A stretch of 64,000 nucleotides of DNA. Origin: Rhizoctonia solani. Lineage: Eukaryota; Basidiomycota; Agaricomycetes; Cantharellales; Ceratobasidiaceae. A program made the translations under genes and the position numbers. Positions 1 through 11,399 of the stretch are shown piece after piece. The notes beneath the pieces were generated by a model. That model was not told the DNA's origin and did no database searches. It saw only the letters and a list, made by a program, of their open reading frames with translations. The stretch's first letter is position 1, and each line of letters starts with the position of its first letter. The DNA lies in assembly GCF_016906535.1 (NCBI RefSeq), contig NC_057370.1, positions 1,612,001 to 1,676,000 of the forward strand, read 5' to 3'.

Positions 1-1608
1 TCTAATTGACCGCATCTCATCCATTAACCTACGCATAGACGAGTTCAATCTGTGACGAACACCGGTTCAACCTCTTCAGAACGAGTCCACCTTCACCTTA
101 CACTACGAGTAACGAAAGTCGAATTTTCATCCTCTAGCTCATCGGCGGCGGGAGCCGATGCGGCACAACCCTCCAACGGACCAGCCATCCCCACAGCGAC
201 CTTATCTATCTCTGGCCGCGTCTCCGAAGAGAACAGGCACGTCAAGATGGGCGCATTCCACACACTCGACCTTGAGGCTCACAGAAACGTAAAGATTATA
301 AAAGAGCACTGGGATAGTATTGCTTTGCAGCGAGTGGAAGAAGCTATCGTGCCGGGGAGAGGTGCGGAAGTCGGAGCGATTGTCTGTGGCGAAGGTAAGT
401 TTATGCTACTCAAAGTTAGGCATTCATTCTTCAAGACTAAATCACATACAGGGACTGCGGCAATATGTCTACTCTCGGAACACATGACGGTCATCCGGCA
501 ACGTATAGAAGTACCAGTCCCTCGAAAACGAATGGGTTCGTCTACCCTGCATGAAAAAGTAATGTCCCCCATACATTCGAAAGTTCAAATACCCACACGC
601 CTTTAGGGCCTAGCCAAGTTTTACGAAGCACTCTATGCGGGATTCCTTCGCCATATTCCAGTCGAGTCGCTCCGCGTTATCGTCATCGCCAGTCCGGGAT
701 TCACAAAAGACTCCGTGTATGACTACATTTTTCAGGAAGCTACGCGTACTTCCAACAAGACGATCCTCCAATCCCGGCACAAATTTGTCCGAATTCATGT
801 TACGAGCCCGCATGTGCACAGCTTGGTCGATGTACTCAAGAGCCCTGAGGTGAGTCCTTCCGGATCGCCCGAAAGATGCAAGCCCAGGCGCTAGAACCCC
901 AAGGCAGATTAACGTACAACTAAAAGAAACAAAATTTGCACGAGAAGGGATCATGTTGGACAAGTTAAGCGAGCTGATAGGATGATTCAAGTGCATATTA
1001 ACCGATTGGTCGCGTGATGATGTACAGATTCTTCAAGATGCTAGGGAGCGATGAGGCGCGCGCGTGGTATGGCCCGGACCACGTAGCATTGGCCGCAGAC
1101 CGAGGAGCGATCGGCACATTGCTCATTTCAGATGAACTCTTTAGGTCTGGCTGTTTCCCCCTGGCTTGGTTTATTATTTGGCAACTGATTGATGTTGTAT
1201 GCGTGGGGAATTAGGTCAGGCGATGTGAATGAGCGCAAAAAATATGTAGCGCTTGTCGAGTCGGTTCGCGAAAAACGTGGTGAAGTGCTCATCTTCTCGA
1301 GCATGCACGAAACCGGACAACGTACGTGGTTCTATCTTTCTTCCACCCCACGAGTGGAACTCTGCCCCCCCCCCCTTCGCGTGACATAACCCAGTCAAAT
1401 TTGATCATACTTTCTTTGCCCCTAGTCTAACGTTTTACTAACGTGGCCTGGCCACATGCTCTTGACAGAACTGAACCAATTAACGGGAGTTGCAGCAATC
1501 CTGAATTTCCCACTTGATGTTGAGATGGTTGAAGCCGAAGAGCAAGCTGCTAAAGACGAGGAAGAAGCTCGGGCGCGCGAAGAGGCTGAAGGTGTCGGCC
1601 AGGGATAA
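1..1608 (+). CDS. DOM34: Pelota/Dom34 ribosome-rescue factor (5' end outside window)
   Basis: Pelota (Dom34) pairs with Hbs1 to split ribosomes stalled on mRNA (no-go and non-stop decay) in the cytosol. The window starts in an intron. The first visible exon begins near 39, after an AG, and reads [19 protein letters not shown], the typical eRF1-like N-domain segment. The same exon continues to [20 protein letters not shown]. Later exons give [19 protein letters not shown], the middle domain with [20 protein letters not shown] and [17 protein letters not shown], and the C domain with [24 protein letters not shown] and [16 protein letters not shown]. It ends in an acidic tail rich in E, A and R; the TAA is at 1606-1608. 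At least five introns are needed. One near 1320-1470 carries an 11-C run at 1365-1375. It converges on the bHLH gene. Family assignment is firm; exact splice sites were placed by eye. Confidence 0.93.
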
Positions 1609-2735
1609 CAGAAGAATATGCATTACAGATCTATTAAACTCATAATGGTTGCACGCATTTATCGAATTCTGGCTACTGTCGTCATGTTTAAATTGGCCAG
1701 CTCACAAGCGAGTAGCGATAAATGTGATTTACGCTGCTCGCGAAATGAAAATTCATATCAATCTCGTCCAGGTCGACAACGGGCTGTACAATCGCGAAAA
1801 CCTCGGATGGTGTTGAGACTCCCAACCACCAAATTCACGGGCCAGGAGGGGCAGCCTAATCCACGACACAGCCTCCCAAGGCGCCTGTAGAGTCCACCAT
1901 AGAACAACTCCACCCAAAGCCGGCGGAACGCCCGCTCCACCCCTAAAAAGTCTGCCCACGCGAGAAAAGCGCAAAAGCTTCCGAAGAAAGAGGAACGCGA
2001 GCTAGCCTCGAACAAGCTCCGAGGGTCCGGCTTGATGATCGCAGCTTAATCAATCAAAAAACAGGAATGGCTCAGATGCGGATGCTTCCGTTTCAAGAGT
2101 CCGAAGCATGGCGTTGTCGCGTGTCGGACACGAAAATCTCACGTGTGGGTTTTGTAGCCGATAACTGCCCGCGTCAGTCTGCTGTCACGGACGAAGCGGG
2201 GAAAGAGGGCCGGGATGGGCTCTCTCGCGTGGTGATAGAGACAGACTGATCTCACTGTCAAGGATAGATTTATTACGTCGATAAACAAACCTGCTTGTGC
2301 AACCAATGTTAACCTGGTCGCAAGTGAATATATAGAATACTAGGAACGATAAAACCCAAGCCCAAGCCGGCGCGAATACCAATAGAAACAGGATAGGAAA
2401 TGATACAGCTGCACAAAAAGCAAAACTCCCAAACCGCAGAATAAAAATGGACAACGAGAGCGGAAGCGAAGGAAAGAATCGGGTGTGCGGATGAAATAGA
2501 TAAGGAGTAGAGAGGTCGAAGGAGTAGGAGGGTATCAAAGGAGCATAGACTGGATCAGGTGTGTCCCAGTTACCAAGAAACTTTTGTAGCCATATCACAT
2601 CATGGGAAGTCGTCATAAAAGGCCTAGAATGTACGAATTTCGTCATAGCACCAAGAAAGACCGGCCTGGAGGGCAACGGGCGCACAGGCTAGAGTGTGCC
2701 ACAGTTGCGTCCAGGCGTCAAGCTAGGCCAATAAT
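1609..2735. other. Intergenic region between convergent pelota and bHLH genes
   Basis: About 1.1 kb with no gene I can support. A short open stretch near 1946-2040 (+) is rich in K, R and E, but upstream frames are broken by stops and no start or splice signals connect it. A 167-codon open frame on the minus strand (2185-2685) is hydrophobic and low in complexity and probably lies in the 3' UTR of the bHLH gene. One CACGTG lies at 2140-2145. Confidence 0.4.
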
Positions 2736-4333
2736 CTATGCAGGTGGAGGTTGGGGGCCAGTGGGAGGTGGTGGCAAACCTGCACCAGGCTGAACGGAGT
2801 AGTGGTTGGATACGGGATACGCACCGTACGGGATGGCGTACCCGGGGTGAGGATGGGGATGGTGAGGGGCTACAGGGTGGTGGCCAGTAATTGAACCTGG
2901 ACGGATGGCCTCGAGCTCGTGTCGAACCATATCAAGTCCTGGCTTACTTCGGCGTATGACTGCTTTAATTGACCAATATAATCGACAGCTGAAACATGGG
3001 TCAGGCATGGATGCAAGACAAAGGGCTGAGTTACTTACCTTTGCTAAGGATTTCCCATTTACTGGCCTTCATGCCCCGGTCAGCTGGTAAATGATCCCGT
3101 AGCTCGTCGAACAAGTCCTTCATTTCCTTGCGTCGTTTACGCTCTGCGAGTTTATGTGATACCCGAAGTTCAGGGGAACGGGAATAAGGGGTTTCCTTGG
3201 CCGTGCCGGATACTGAGTCTCGCCTGGGCCGGCATTGCTGTTTGTCCCGCTGGCATTGGTTTCGGAGGGCGGAACGGTGGCCTGCGATGCGGCCTCGGGC
3301 GTGGTGCCCTGCGATCTTCTCCTAGACGGAGCGTCGGATCCACTCGAGTCCGACGCACGGCGTTCTCCATTGGTGGTAGGAAGCGACGGTACAGCGACAG
3401 GCTGCATTGATACACGATCGTTGCCGTTCCCAACAAAGTTCTGGGCCGTCCCGTTTGCATGAGTCTCGGAGAACGAAGGGAAGGAGCGCTGAGGGAGCTC
3501 CTGGCTCGGGCCAGTATTTGCTCAGGCCACGCATAGACCTGACCGGGTTTATTGCCGTTATGGAGCTGAGTATCGGGGGAATAGGTAGACGAATTGGCAG
3601 TAGTATATCCAACACTCGATGCGATTGAAGTGTTTGAATAGAGAGATGCGGTGGAATCACGCCGATCTGCAAGCCACGGGGCAGCGCCTATCGAGTCTCG
3701 TCGCTCGTAGATGTTAGGTACCCGGGGATCGAATGCAGAGCCCCTGCGTTTGAGCAGCGGGCCTTGGTCGATGCCTGGGGGCGGAGCCATTGCACCGGGG
3801 AAACGGGGGTCCGAGGGCTCCATTGGAGTGGGGAACGGACGCTCGGTAAGCTTGCGTTTCTGGCCAGTTACAGCTGGCGGCGGGAGGAACGGCATCGTGT
3901 GCTCAGGAGACCTTGTGAGCGGGGACAGATCACGTGGGTGTCGCATACGGGGGACAGCGGCTATCGAATGGCGGCGCATGGTGTAGTTGAAGTCGTGCGC
4001 CTGGGGCAGGCGTGGTCCCGGGCCTGGAGAATCAGCGGCCTCGTCTTCCTCGCGCTCTCGGCGCTTGCTACCTACTAGCGTAAGCTGGTTCACTCGCTGT
4101 ACTATCGACCGGTGTACACTTGTCGCACCTGGAGATCTCATCCGTAGCGGACTCGGTGGACGTTTCGGACTCGCGGGTGGATGTGACACATGTAGCGATG
4201 GATCGGTAATTGAGCCTCGGCCAGATCGTTGAGTCAGCTGGAGATACTCGAGAGATGTTAGGCGTGGCTTGTCATTGCCCGGTGTCGGGGTGCGGGCGGG
4301 GGTCACGGACCCGCGCTCGTCAGAGGCCATCAC
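2736..4333 (-). CDS. Basic helix-loop-helix transcription factor, group B type
   Basis: A nuclear DNA-binding factor. A long low-complexity, Ser/Pro/Arg-rich N-terminal region (about 350 residues, starting [19 protein letters not shown]) precedes a C-terminal bHLH. The basic region and helix 1 read [20 protein letters not shown], followed by a loop with [16 protein letters not shown]. An intron then separates helix 2 ([19 protein letters not shown]). The tail is His/Pro-rich and ends GPQPPPA at 2736. The basic region has the His-x3-Glu-x3-Arg pattern of group B bHLH proteins, which bind CACGTG. Such a hexamer lies 63 bp upstream of its own ATG. The reading frame changes twice without good introns, near 3508-3510 and 3225-3227. 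Each change is repaired by one extra base in a C run (G on the plus strand). A 38-nt GT-AG intron could also explain the first. I could not name the ortholog. Confidence 0.8.
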
Positions 4334-4395
4334 TGGGGGGGAACGCAGACACGATCGCCATATTTCAAGCTAAATACCATACAATCACCCCCGCC

Positions 4396-4401
4396 CACGT
4401 G
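4396..4401. promoter_or_regulatory. CACGTG E-box upstream of the bHLH gene
   Basis: A palindromic CACGTG lies 63 bp upstream of the bHLH start codon. The encoded protein has the H-E-R basic-region residues that read this hexamer in group B bHLH proteins, so autoregulation is possible. That is inference; only the motif and its position are seen. Confidence 0.4.
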
Positions 4402-4488
4402 CCCGCCGCATGCAATTCCAATAACCCCGCTTCTCGGCAATCTGTTGCCCCCTACTTCAGAATCCGCTGACAAACAACCAGGGTTATA

Positions 4489-7400
4489 TTACATGAGTTT
4501 GTACTCGGTTTCTTTCACCATTGCTAGCGCCTTGGCCTGTTTGCCCACTTCATGCAACGTCAGGTACCGAACGTACTTCTGCGACTGAGCTGCCGCCCTG
4601 CGTGGACGTCCTCCCCGTTCCACCCGAACCGGTCCCTTTTCCGCTTCTTTTTCAAACTCGTCGTCTATTGCAACCATCCGACGCACCACAGGCAGCACAT
4701 CCAGTACAACTGGTGCGTGAGGCAACTGATCCGTTGCTTCAGACAAAATGTATGTTTCCAAAAACGTCAGTAGACCATCTTGGTATTCCGACCGGGTTTC
4801 TTCGAGCTTCCGTGCGTCAAAGTGGGCCACAACTTTCAGATTTTGTCGTGCACCGCCACCTACTCCGCTACGCTCTAACCGACGTCGGGCCAAACATAAT
4901 ACGGCGAACGCAATATTCGCGTCAACGCAGTGCTCGGCGATTCCAACCGACTCGAGTTTGAATGGCTTGCACAATTCGACTTGCTTATGATACGCCTGGT
5001 CATCCGGCCCTGGTTGATACCGATCTACTTCAGCGGCCTGGCAGTCTTTAGTCTAAACCTAAATGTGCATATAACCCACTCACTTCGAGTTGCCGTCCCC
5101 AGCGACGTTCCAGGTGTGCGTCGACCCACGAAAGTGTGTCTGAAAATCTTTCCAGCCGCATTGCTTCGACCGCTTCTACGTTACCTGGGTGTTTCACTAC
5201 CTTGGATTGGCTCCAATCGCCCAGGTTCTCTACAACATCATACCCGCACGCGTCCCATGCTTCCCGTACATCCACTGGCTCTCGCTCCTCCCGTTCCTGG
5301 CAATTACGACCGTGGACCACCCAGAATTTGGTCTCTTCCAACGCGCGCCCCAGAGCCTTTAGCTTATCCATTTGGGATGGGTGAGGGTGCATTGGGATGT
5401 CCTGAAGCATAAAGCTAGGCAACCTAGGAGCCAAGGCAGTCTTATTGAACAGTTCCCGAAACGCCTGGCGCGACGGTAACCTGTGGGGTACATCCGCATC
5501 TGTCTCTATTCCACCAGCCTGATGAAGCAGTGCAGCCCGTGCTTGCGCATACAAGTACGAACTCGCCAAATCAGGGTCCACTTGGTCAAGTTCTGGGTAC
5601 CTATGGACTGGAAACTGGTCCTCAAACGCATAGATGTCTACACCATTCGGTCAGAATGATGAACTCGTTTAAACAGGATAACCGACCATTTGTGGTCATT
5701 ATGACTCCTCGCAATGATCCATTAACTAAGTTTTGGACAGCGGTCCAAAACTGGGAGTCTTGCTCAAACCACATGTCAACCTGGTCAAGCAAAATAACCG
5801 ATTGGGCAATATTATCCTTGTCAACTTTGTCGACCGTGTGATTCATTTTTGCGTCTCCAACCCAACCTGCCAGACCATTGGCCCCGATTCCCCTCTTGCC
5901 GATCCCCGGATAGATCTCGAGTACTGTCCATCCGAGTTCTTGCGCACACGCATGAACAGCAGCACTTTTCCCAGCTCCAACTCCGCCACAAACGACCAAG
6001 GTATTGCCTATATCTTTATCCTCATAGTAGACTTGGTCTTCATCCGCATCGTCGATAAAGTCGTTGATCATTTCAGGGTCGTATTCGTTCTGGTTTTCCT
6101 TGACTCGCCGACTAGGCTTTTTAACGTTCCTCACAATCCTATCTCTCACGATTACCACCGGCTTCTCTCTCCTAACCTTCTTCTTTCGTTTCTTCTTTGC
6201 CTCCTGTTGTTGCTGTTGCTGTTCTTGTTCATCTTCGTGCCCCTTCTCATCTTGTCCCCCCTGCTCCTGATCATTCTTTTGCTCTCGTTCCTTCTGCTCC
6301 TCATCGTCCTTTTGCTTCTGTGCCTCGATAGTCTCACGAACCTCCCGCTCTTCGTCTTCTTTTCGTTTCACGGCGAGCTTGCTCATCCACTCCTTGATGA
6401 GCTCAACTTCAGGTTGATTCCCAAGGATTTCGTCTGACTTTACTGGCTGTCCAAATGCTCTTGAGGGGTCGTCAAATCGTGCAATTGCTGGATTTTTCGC
6501 ATGCTCCTCCGGAATTTCGTCGCCATCGTTTCTAGGATGTCGCAAAGCAGCCCATGCATCTATTCTACTCGTTGAAAGGTCGAGTATGTCGTCATCCACC
6601 TGAGACCTCCGATACATTTCAGCCCACGCTCGTGTCGCCTCCTCTGAAATCGACGTCGTGGAATGTTCCGCTCGCCGGCGCCTCGGAATGGGACACGCAG
6701 GCAGCTCGGCAATGGGCCATGTCGTGTGCCCTACATGGATCGAATCATATGTCGGCCACGGAGGGATCACCCCTCCTGTAAATTTGGCCTTGGGTTCTTG
6801 AGATTCAGAAATCTTGATCGATTTACGAGGTTTGAAAAACGCATGAACCGCCGAACTCGTCTCGTTCGACCCCTCGTCTCCAATCTCAATGGGAGACTCC
6901 TGACTTCCCGCCGGCCTTTTGGGTTTTTGTTTGCCTTTCTCATGACGCGGGGCGGGTTTTTGTTTGCCCTTGCCTTTAGCTCTTGCTTTAGCGAAAAACG
7001 GATGAGCAGTGAGCCCAAGGCCGTCACTGTCTGACGCCTTTTCGTCTTCGAGAGTTGGGGGAGGACTTGGAGGGCTGGACAAGGGACTTTCGTCATCGAC
7101 TATTATCACTGGGCTACGCGGCTGGAGTGTTGGAGAGCTAATAGCGGGGATAACAACTGGACTGCTAGGCTGAGGAGGTAGGCTGATAGGTCGAGGGGGC
7201 GGACTGCTGGACAAAACAATGGGGCTACTAGATCGTTCGATGGGCTGCTGTGGCGGACTACTAGATGGAACAGCCAGCGGGCTACGAGACCGTAGACGTA
7301 CAGGAGTTCCAGGTGGGCCTTTAAATGACCAAATGAGCACAATTCACAATGTTCAAATACCATGCTTACTGTCCGACTCGACTCTCCTACGCTTCCCTGT

Positions 7401-7676
7401 GGATGAGATGATACTTGGTTCCGGAAAAGACGGTGTTCTGGACGCTACGACACGAGCATTATACGCTGGCTTTGATAATGATTTCTCGGTAGAATCAATA
7501 AATAGCTCGCGCTCGATCTCTGTGTTGGTTGGAGCTCGTTTCCCAAAGTGTGCAAAGAGTGTATTAGCTGCAGTCGTCTTAGTCTGAGGGAATAAAGATG
7601 AGCACAGGCTGAGCACAATGCCAACACTGACCTTGCCCTCGGTTTTCCTCCGTGTCCTTGCTTTCTTGTCCGACAT
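4489..7676 (-). CDS. ELG1: Elg1/ATAD5-type PCNA unloader (RFC-like AAA+ ATPase)
   Basis: Elg1 forms an alternative RFC complex with Rfc2-5 and unloads PCNA after replication. Exon 1 starts MSDKKARTRRKTEGK. Exon 2 carries KTTAANTLFAHFGKRAP, a segment that may be a degenerate PCNA-interacting motif. A long disordered Ser/Pro and Glu/Lys/Gln region follows, including a poly-Gln/Glu stretch around 6180-6330. The ATPase core has a P-loop GGVGAGKSAAVHACAQELGW, a Walker B-like ILLDQVDMWF (Gln where Glu is usual), and LRGVIMTTNG. The C-terminal collar region contains WVDAHLERRWGRQLE and LDVLPVVRRMVAIDDEFE, and ends ETEYKLM at 4489. Main introns are near 7590-7630, 7320-7365, 5640 and 5041-5088. The length (roughly 950-1000 residues) fits the family. 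Rfc1 and Ctf18 lack this N-terminal layout, so Elg1 is the best call. Confidence 0.85.
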
Positions 7677-7774
7677 CACCGTCACGAAAAATCAACTACA
7701 GATTTAAATATCTAATGCGAGAACCAAGATCCAGCACAGCACAGATGAGAAGCGAAACACGCTAAGCACACGGT

Positions 7775-7780
7775 CACGTG
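7775..7780. promoter_or_regulatory. CACGTG E-box about 100 bp upstream of ELG1
   Basis: The hexamer lies in the 300-bp gap between the ELG1 start codon (7676) and the 3' end of the kinase gene (7976), inside TCACGTGTCA. It is part of the promoter-proximal CACGTG pattern described under findings. Confidence 0.35.
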
Positions 7781-7975
7781 TCATGTTACAATTTCATACA
7801 TGTTATTTCAAATAGCCAAAAAGCAACTACATCGCATATATGGATAGATTGAACCGTACGGCTTCATCTCTTTAATTCTTCCCTATCATCCGCCGCTCCA
7901 ATATTGCCACTGCACTGTGTAACAAATTGTGAAATGCGCATCTATTATCGTTACCCCCATCTACCGCCTCCATGG

Positions 7976-9948
7976 TTAGACCTCTAGACCTTCCAGATTT
8001 GTGCCCTTGACACGAAGATTGGAAGACAGATTATCAGTTGGATTTAATCGGTCCGGAATACGAAGCGCACGATGGACTCACGAGACGTGGTAGCATAAGA
8101 TACACGTCTGTACCCCACCCATCCATACTCACGAGATCCAGCGATCCCCCTAGGGACCTATGCGTGTCAGTGTCACGTCTTTGATAGGGCGGCGCACGGG
8201 AGTATATATGTGGGAACCAAGGGCACAAACACAGATTGGACAATTGGATAAACTGACCGAAGTACGTCGCATAGATATTGCTCAATGGCAATCCGAGTCC
8301 CATTCTTCCGACGAGCGGTCGATTGTTGGCGCTTTCATTCCATCTTGCGATTTGTTCGTCGACCGTCGCTCTTAGCCCTCGTCCACTCGAACTGAGATGA
8401 CGCAGAGCCCCTAACCTCTCGTCATGTAATCTCGTTGCGTTCCGCACGTGCGAGAACGAGAACATGTCGTGGGCTGTTTGGCTACTGCTCGATCGGAGTC
8501 CTCCCCCTGTTCCAAGCACGCGTCAGTGAGAGAAAAGCTAAACCGAAAATCATCGATAGGGGCCGGACCGTGGCGAAGAAAAGACAGATGGGAGCATGTG
8601 GTCGACACGATCGCACCTTACCTTGGTCGGAGATCCGCACGTTCATGATATCGGGACCTGCCACGATCGTGGCGCGGATGGGCGCGGGCTCGCCCAGACC
8701 TCCGTTTCGTAGAACGGTATGCCGCATGGCCTACCACGCGGCGGTGGGATGGACTCAGCGTGCCTGTGGACTAGAATGGGGTGATACATGTCACACGCAC
8801 ATTTTTTAGCAATTCAAACACAATATACTCGAAATGCTCTTTGATATAAGCAAATTTTGTATCGAGGTCGCCATCGAGGATCACTTCTGGCCATCGCCAG
8901 TCCGATTTGGAAGGTGGGTCTGTGGGTTGTAAATCGTTCAGAGTCTCAAAGTTGGCGTCTGCGCCTTGAGGCCGTTCTTGGAGTAAAGAAATGCACCGGA
9001 GCACACTCGCTTTCACATCGAGAGCAGTATGAATAATTCCAACCTGGGCTCTCTGGGGGGATATCGCCCTGAGCAAGTCCCTCGGTAAGTGCGAGATGGT
9101 GTTCTGCAAGCACGCGGCGGGATATCCGAGAAACAAGCATGCGACGCATGAATGCGTCTAATTGCTCTGGAACCATTTGATGAGAAGAGAGCGAGAGGCC
9201 CAACGATATCCAAGGAATAACCGGAGCGCTGGTCGAAGCTCCAATGTGACAGAGTTAATGGAGAAGCAAATAAAATGAGGCTTACTGCTCATCAAGAATT
9301 CCTCTCAAGAACTTGCAAAACTCTTGGTTATCATTCTGCGTATGAATTTCTGGATATTTCCGGAGCCTTTTTAGCCAATCGCAACAGTCACACAAGATGG
9401 CCCATCAGCAATATTGAAGACTCGCACTTTTCAAACGCACTCCAGTAAAGCTACATTTGAAGATTCAATGTCATCGATCAGAAGGCGACTCATTTAGCGG
9501 GCACTTGCCTCGTAAACTTTCGCTACCCATTCTTGTTTCACCACCACGTAGGGTAGTGCTTGCAGGTCTCTAATCCGATGCGCTATTCTCACGGGTAGCT
9601 CCGTTCTCACATAGTTTGCGCTCTGACAGGGGAGTTAGAGCTGAGTGCTGTAGGTGACACCATAATTAAACTATACGTACTTTGAGTATTCGCCCCTGGT
9701 CCATTTGCCGACCGAAGAAAAGCTGCCGGGGGTCACGTTGAATCGGGTGTAGAAAGCAATGAAACGCCACTCACTAGTTGTCTTAATGAAAGCCTGTGCG
9801 CTGGCTTGGCAGCATACACCTCCATTTGTTTATTCCGGTAGAAATGAAGCCCTCCAGTAGTGACTAGCGGTTCTCCGCCAGTAGAGAATCCGCGCGCACC
9901 ATCGAAGGTTTTCCCGGTATACCTAAACGGTCGATATGTCGGACGCAT
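7976..9948 (-). CDS. Mitochondrial pyruvate dehydrogenase kinase-type (PDK/BCKDK) protein kinase
   Basis: PDK-family kinases phosphorylate the E1 alpha subunit of pyruvate (or branched-chain 2-oxoacid) dehydrogenase in the mitochondrial matrix and switch it off. The family has a histidine-kinase-like GHKL fold. The chosen start (9948) gives MRPTYRPFRYTGKTFDGARG, an Arg-rich stretch that suits a transit peptide. Family blocks follow in order: SLRQLVFFGRQ, LPVRIAHRIRDLQALPYVVV, FMRRMLVSRISRRVLAEHHL, the N-box HFEYIVFELLKN, the G1 box VRISDQG, and the G2 box RMGLGLPLSNIYATYF, then GGSLDLVSMDGWGTDVYLM. A small last exon gives GTNLEGLEV, a typical family ending. Roughly eight short introns are present. 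Whether it acts on PDH or BCKDH cannot be told from sequence by eye. Its start lies 146 bp from that of MED20 on the other strand. Confidence 0.88.
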
Positions 9949-10093
9949 ATGGTGGTGGTTTTGAGTGCATGATTCGCATACCGAGTCATCACCGAAGGTC
10001 CGAAAAACCCCACACCACCTGGTGGCGGTGCTCCAAGTTGCTCCACGCACGGGGCTCAGAACGATTGATCCGTGTTTGACGCTGACGATATCA
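9949..10093. promoter_or_regulatory. Compact bidirectional promoter between PDK and MED20
   Basis: Only 145 bp separate the two start codons, which point away from each other. Both 5' UTRs and any promoter elements must sit here or overlap coding DNA. I see no convincing TATA box. The inference rests on both starts being right; each is supported by family N-terminal residues. Confidence 0.5.
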
Positions 10094-11208
10094 ATGGGTG
10101 TGACTTGGTGCGAACTCCATTTCAGTCATACATATTTACCACAAATTTACGAGACATAGTATAGCACGATGGCCCTTGGCACTCCCCAACTCAATGCCTC
10201 AGATTGTTGGCCACATCTTGAATCTGCCAAACGTGTGTGGAATGATGCTCGACTGGGATATGCACTGAGAGTGGTCTAGGTTGAGCATCGCGGCCGATGG
10301 AAATACGGAGCGCGCTCGTATCGATCCAGTGTACATCCCGAAAGGCAAGTGTTTTCGATAGCCATCACGTCAAACTAACCGCTATCGATAGGTTTCTCTA
10401 CACCCTCGCCTATGGAGAAAACACCCATATTCTTCTGGAAGATCGCAAATCACTCGAACGCCCGGCTGCGCTGGAGAAAATCCGGCTTGAACAAGAGGCT
10501 GCTAATCAGGCCGCGGCAGCAGCAGTTACCCCTGCACCTGCTATGGAAGACGATGATGTGGTTATCATCGACGCGACAGGTCAAGAACCTGGCTCGGTCT
10601 TGCCGAAAGTAAAGAAGATACCCTTGCCCCTCCATTTCCGCACGACGTTTATCTCGCTTCGCCCACCTTCAACTTTCGAGCAGTTCCTGGGCCAGGTCAA
10701 GGCAAAATGGGTACCAAGGCCGAGCCACGCAAGTATTGAGGGGGTTACGTTTACCATTGGAACCGATTGGATTATACGAATGGGGTTTATACAAGCAGGG
10801 ACAGCTCAAAAGGGGGTCATGCTCGAAGTGAGTGCTTAACATTATTCTTAGCCAGCATATGGAATAACCTGGGACCCAGACCGAATACCTGCCTATGCAG
10901 ACGTTCCCCCGACAACCGACGGCCAACCCCCTGCCATCTTGGCGGAATTTGTCGCATCAATAGTGCCCCAGTCTCATGCGGATTATGCATTCCTTCCTGT
11001 GCGCTTCTCGGAGCAGCAATGGTCTGAGGTCTTGGGCTCGGCGGATGACGTACAGTCCGAGGCTCTGGGTGCAGCAGAGGGGGTGTACTCTCATGGATTT
11101 GAGTATGCTACACCGCGCCCAAGTGACTGGGGCACTGGATTCGTCCAAGAACGGCGGTCCGCGTTTTTGCTGCTTCGCATGATGCTTGACGAGAAGCTAC
11201 TGGCTTAG
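10094..11208 (+). CDS. MED20: Mediator subunit 20 (Srb2/TRFP)
   Basis: Med20 is a head-module subunit of Mediator, the nuclear RNA polymerase II coactivator. The start gives MGVTCIARWPLA after removing an intron with acceptor ACATAG; MGVT is typical of the family. Next come PNSMPQIVGHILNLPN, then VLSIAADGNTERARIDPVYI, FLYTLAYGENTHILLED, a charged insert with EDDDVVIIDA, and the core blocks TFEQFLGQVKAKW and GVTFTIGTDWIIRMGFIQAG with KGVMLE. The intron after GVMLE most likely ends at CCCAG before ACCGAATACCTGCC, giving ETEYLP as in Med20. The frame then breaks at the five-C run 10906-10910 and is restored by one extra C, leading to AILAEFVASIVPQ and the C-terminus LLRMMLDEKLLA. Length is about 270-300 residues. 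It is divergent from PDK and convergent with the first GH9 gene. Confidence 0.82.
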
Positions 11209-11399
11209 TAACAGCCCGGGTTGTTCACTGAACGATGCGTGTATGTTATACGGGTATTATGTACATTTTTTGTGTGACGGGAGCCGTAAAAAGGTATCGT
11301 AAATGGAATAAGTAACATAAACCTAATCAAATCTCAGAGTCAATGACTAGCACGTAAAGTGTCTGAAGGGTCCATTCACAGACTAAACATCCCAAAAAA

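Noticed and set aside
1747..2049. A possible small gene after pelota, with a basic stretch KSAHARKAQKLPKKEERELA
   Set aside because: The frame is broken by stops upstream and no splice sites link the pieces. Probably 3' flanking DNA or a relic.
2185..2685. A 167-codon hydrophobic open frame on the minus strand
   Set aside because: Low complexity, no domain, no start context, and it lies where the 3' UTR of the bHLH gene is expected.
3170..3540. Programmed frameshifting in the bHLH gene
   Set aside because: No slippery site; the same one-base pattern occurs in several unrelated genes, so a shared technical cause is simpler.
6180..6330. Trinucleotide-like repeats as an independent repeat element
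   Set aside because: They encode a Gln/Glu/Lys-rich disordered stretch of Elg1 and need no separate explanation.
10828..10851. A 24-nt intron in MED20 with good GTGAGT donor, TTAAC branch and TTAG acceptor
   Set aside because: A 52-nt intron ending CCCAG instead gives ETEYLP, which fits Med20 after GVMLE. The later phase problem is then a single base in the C run at 10906-10910, as in other genes here.
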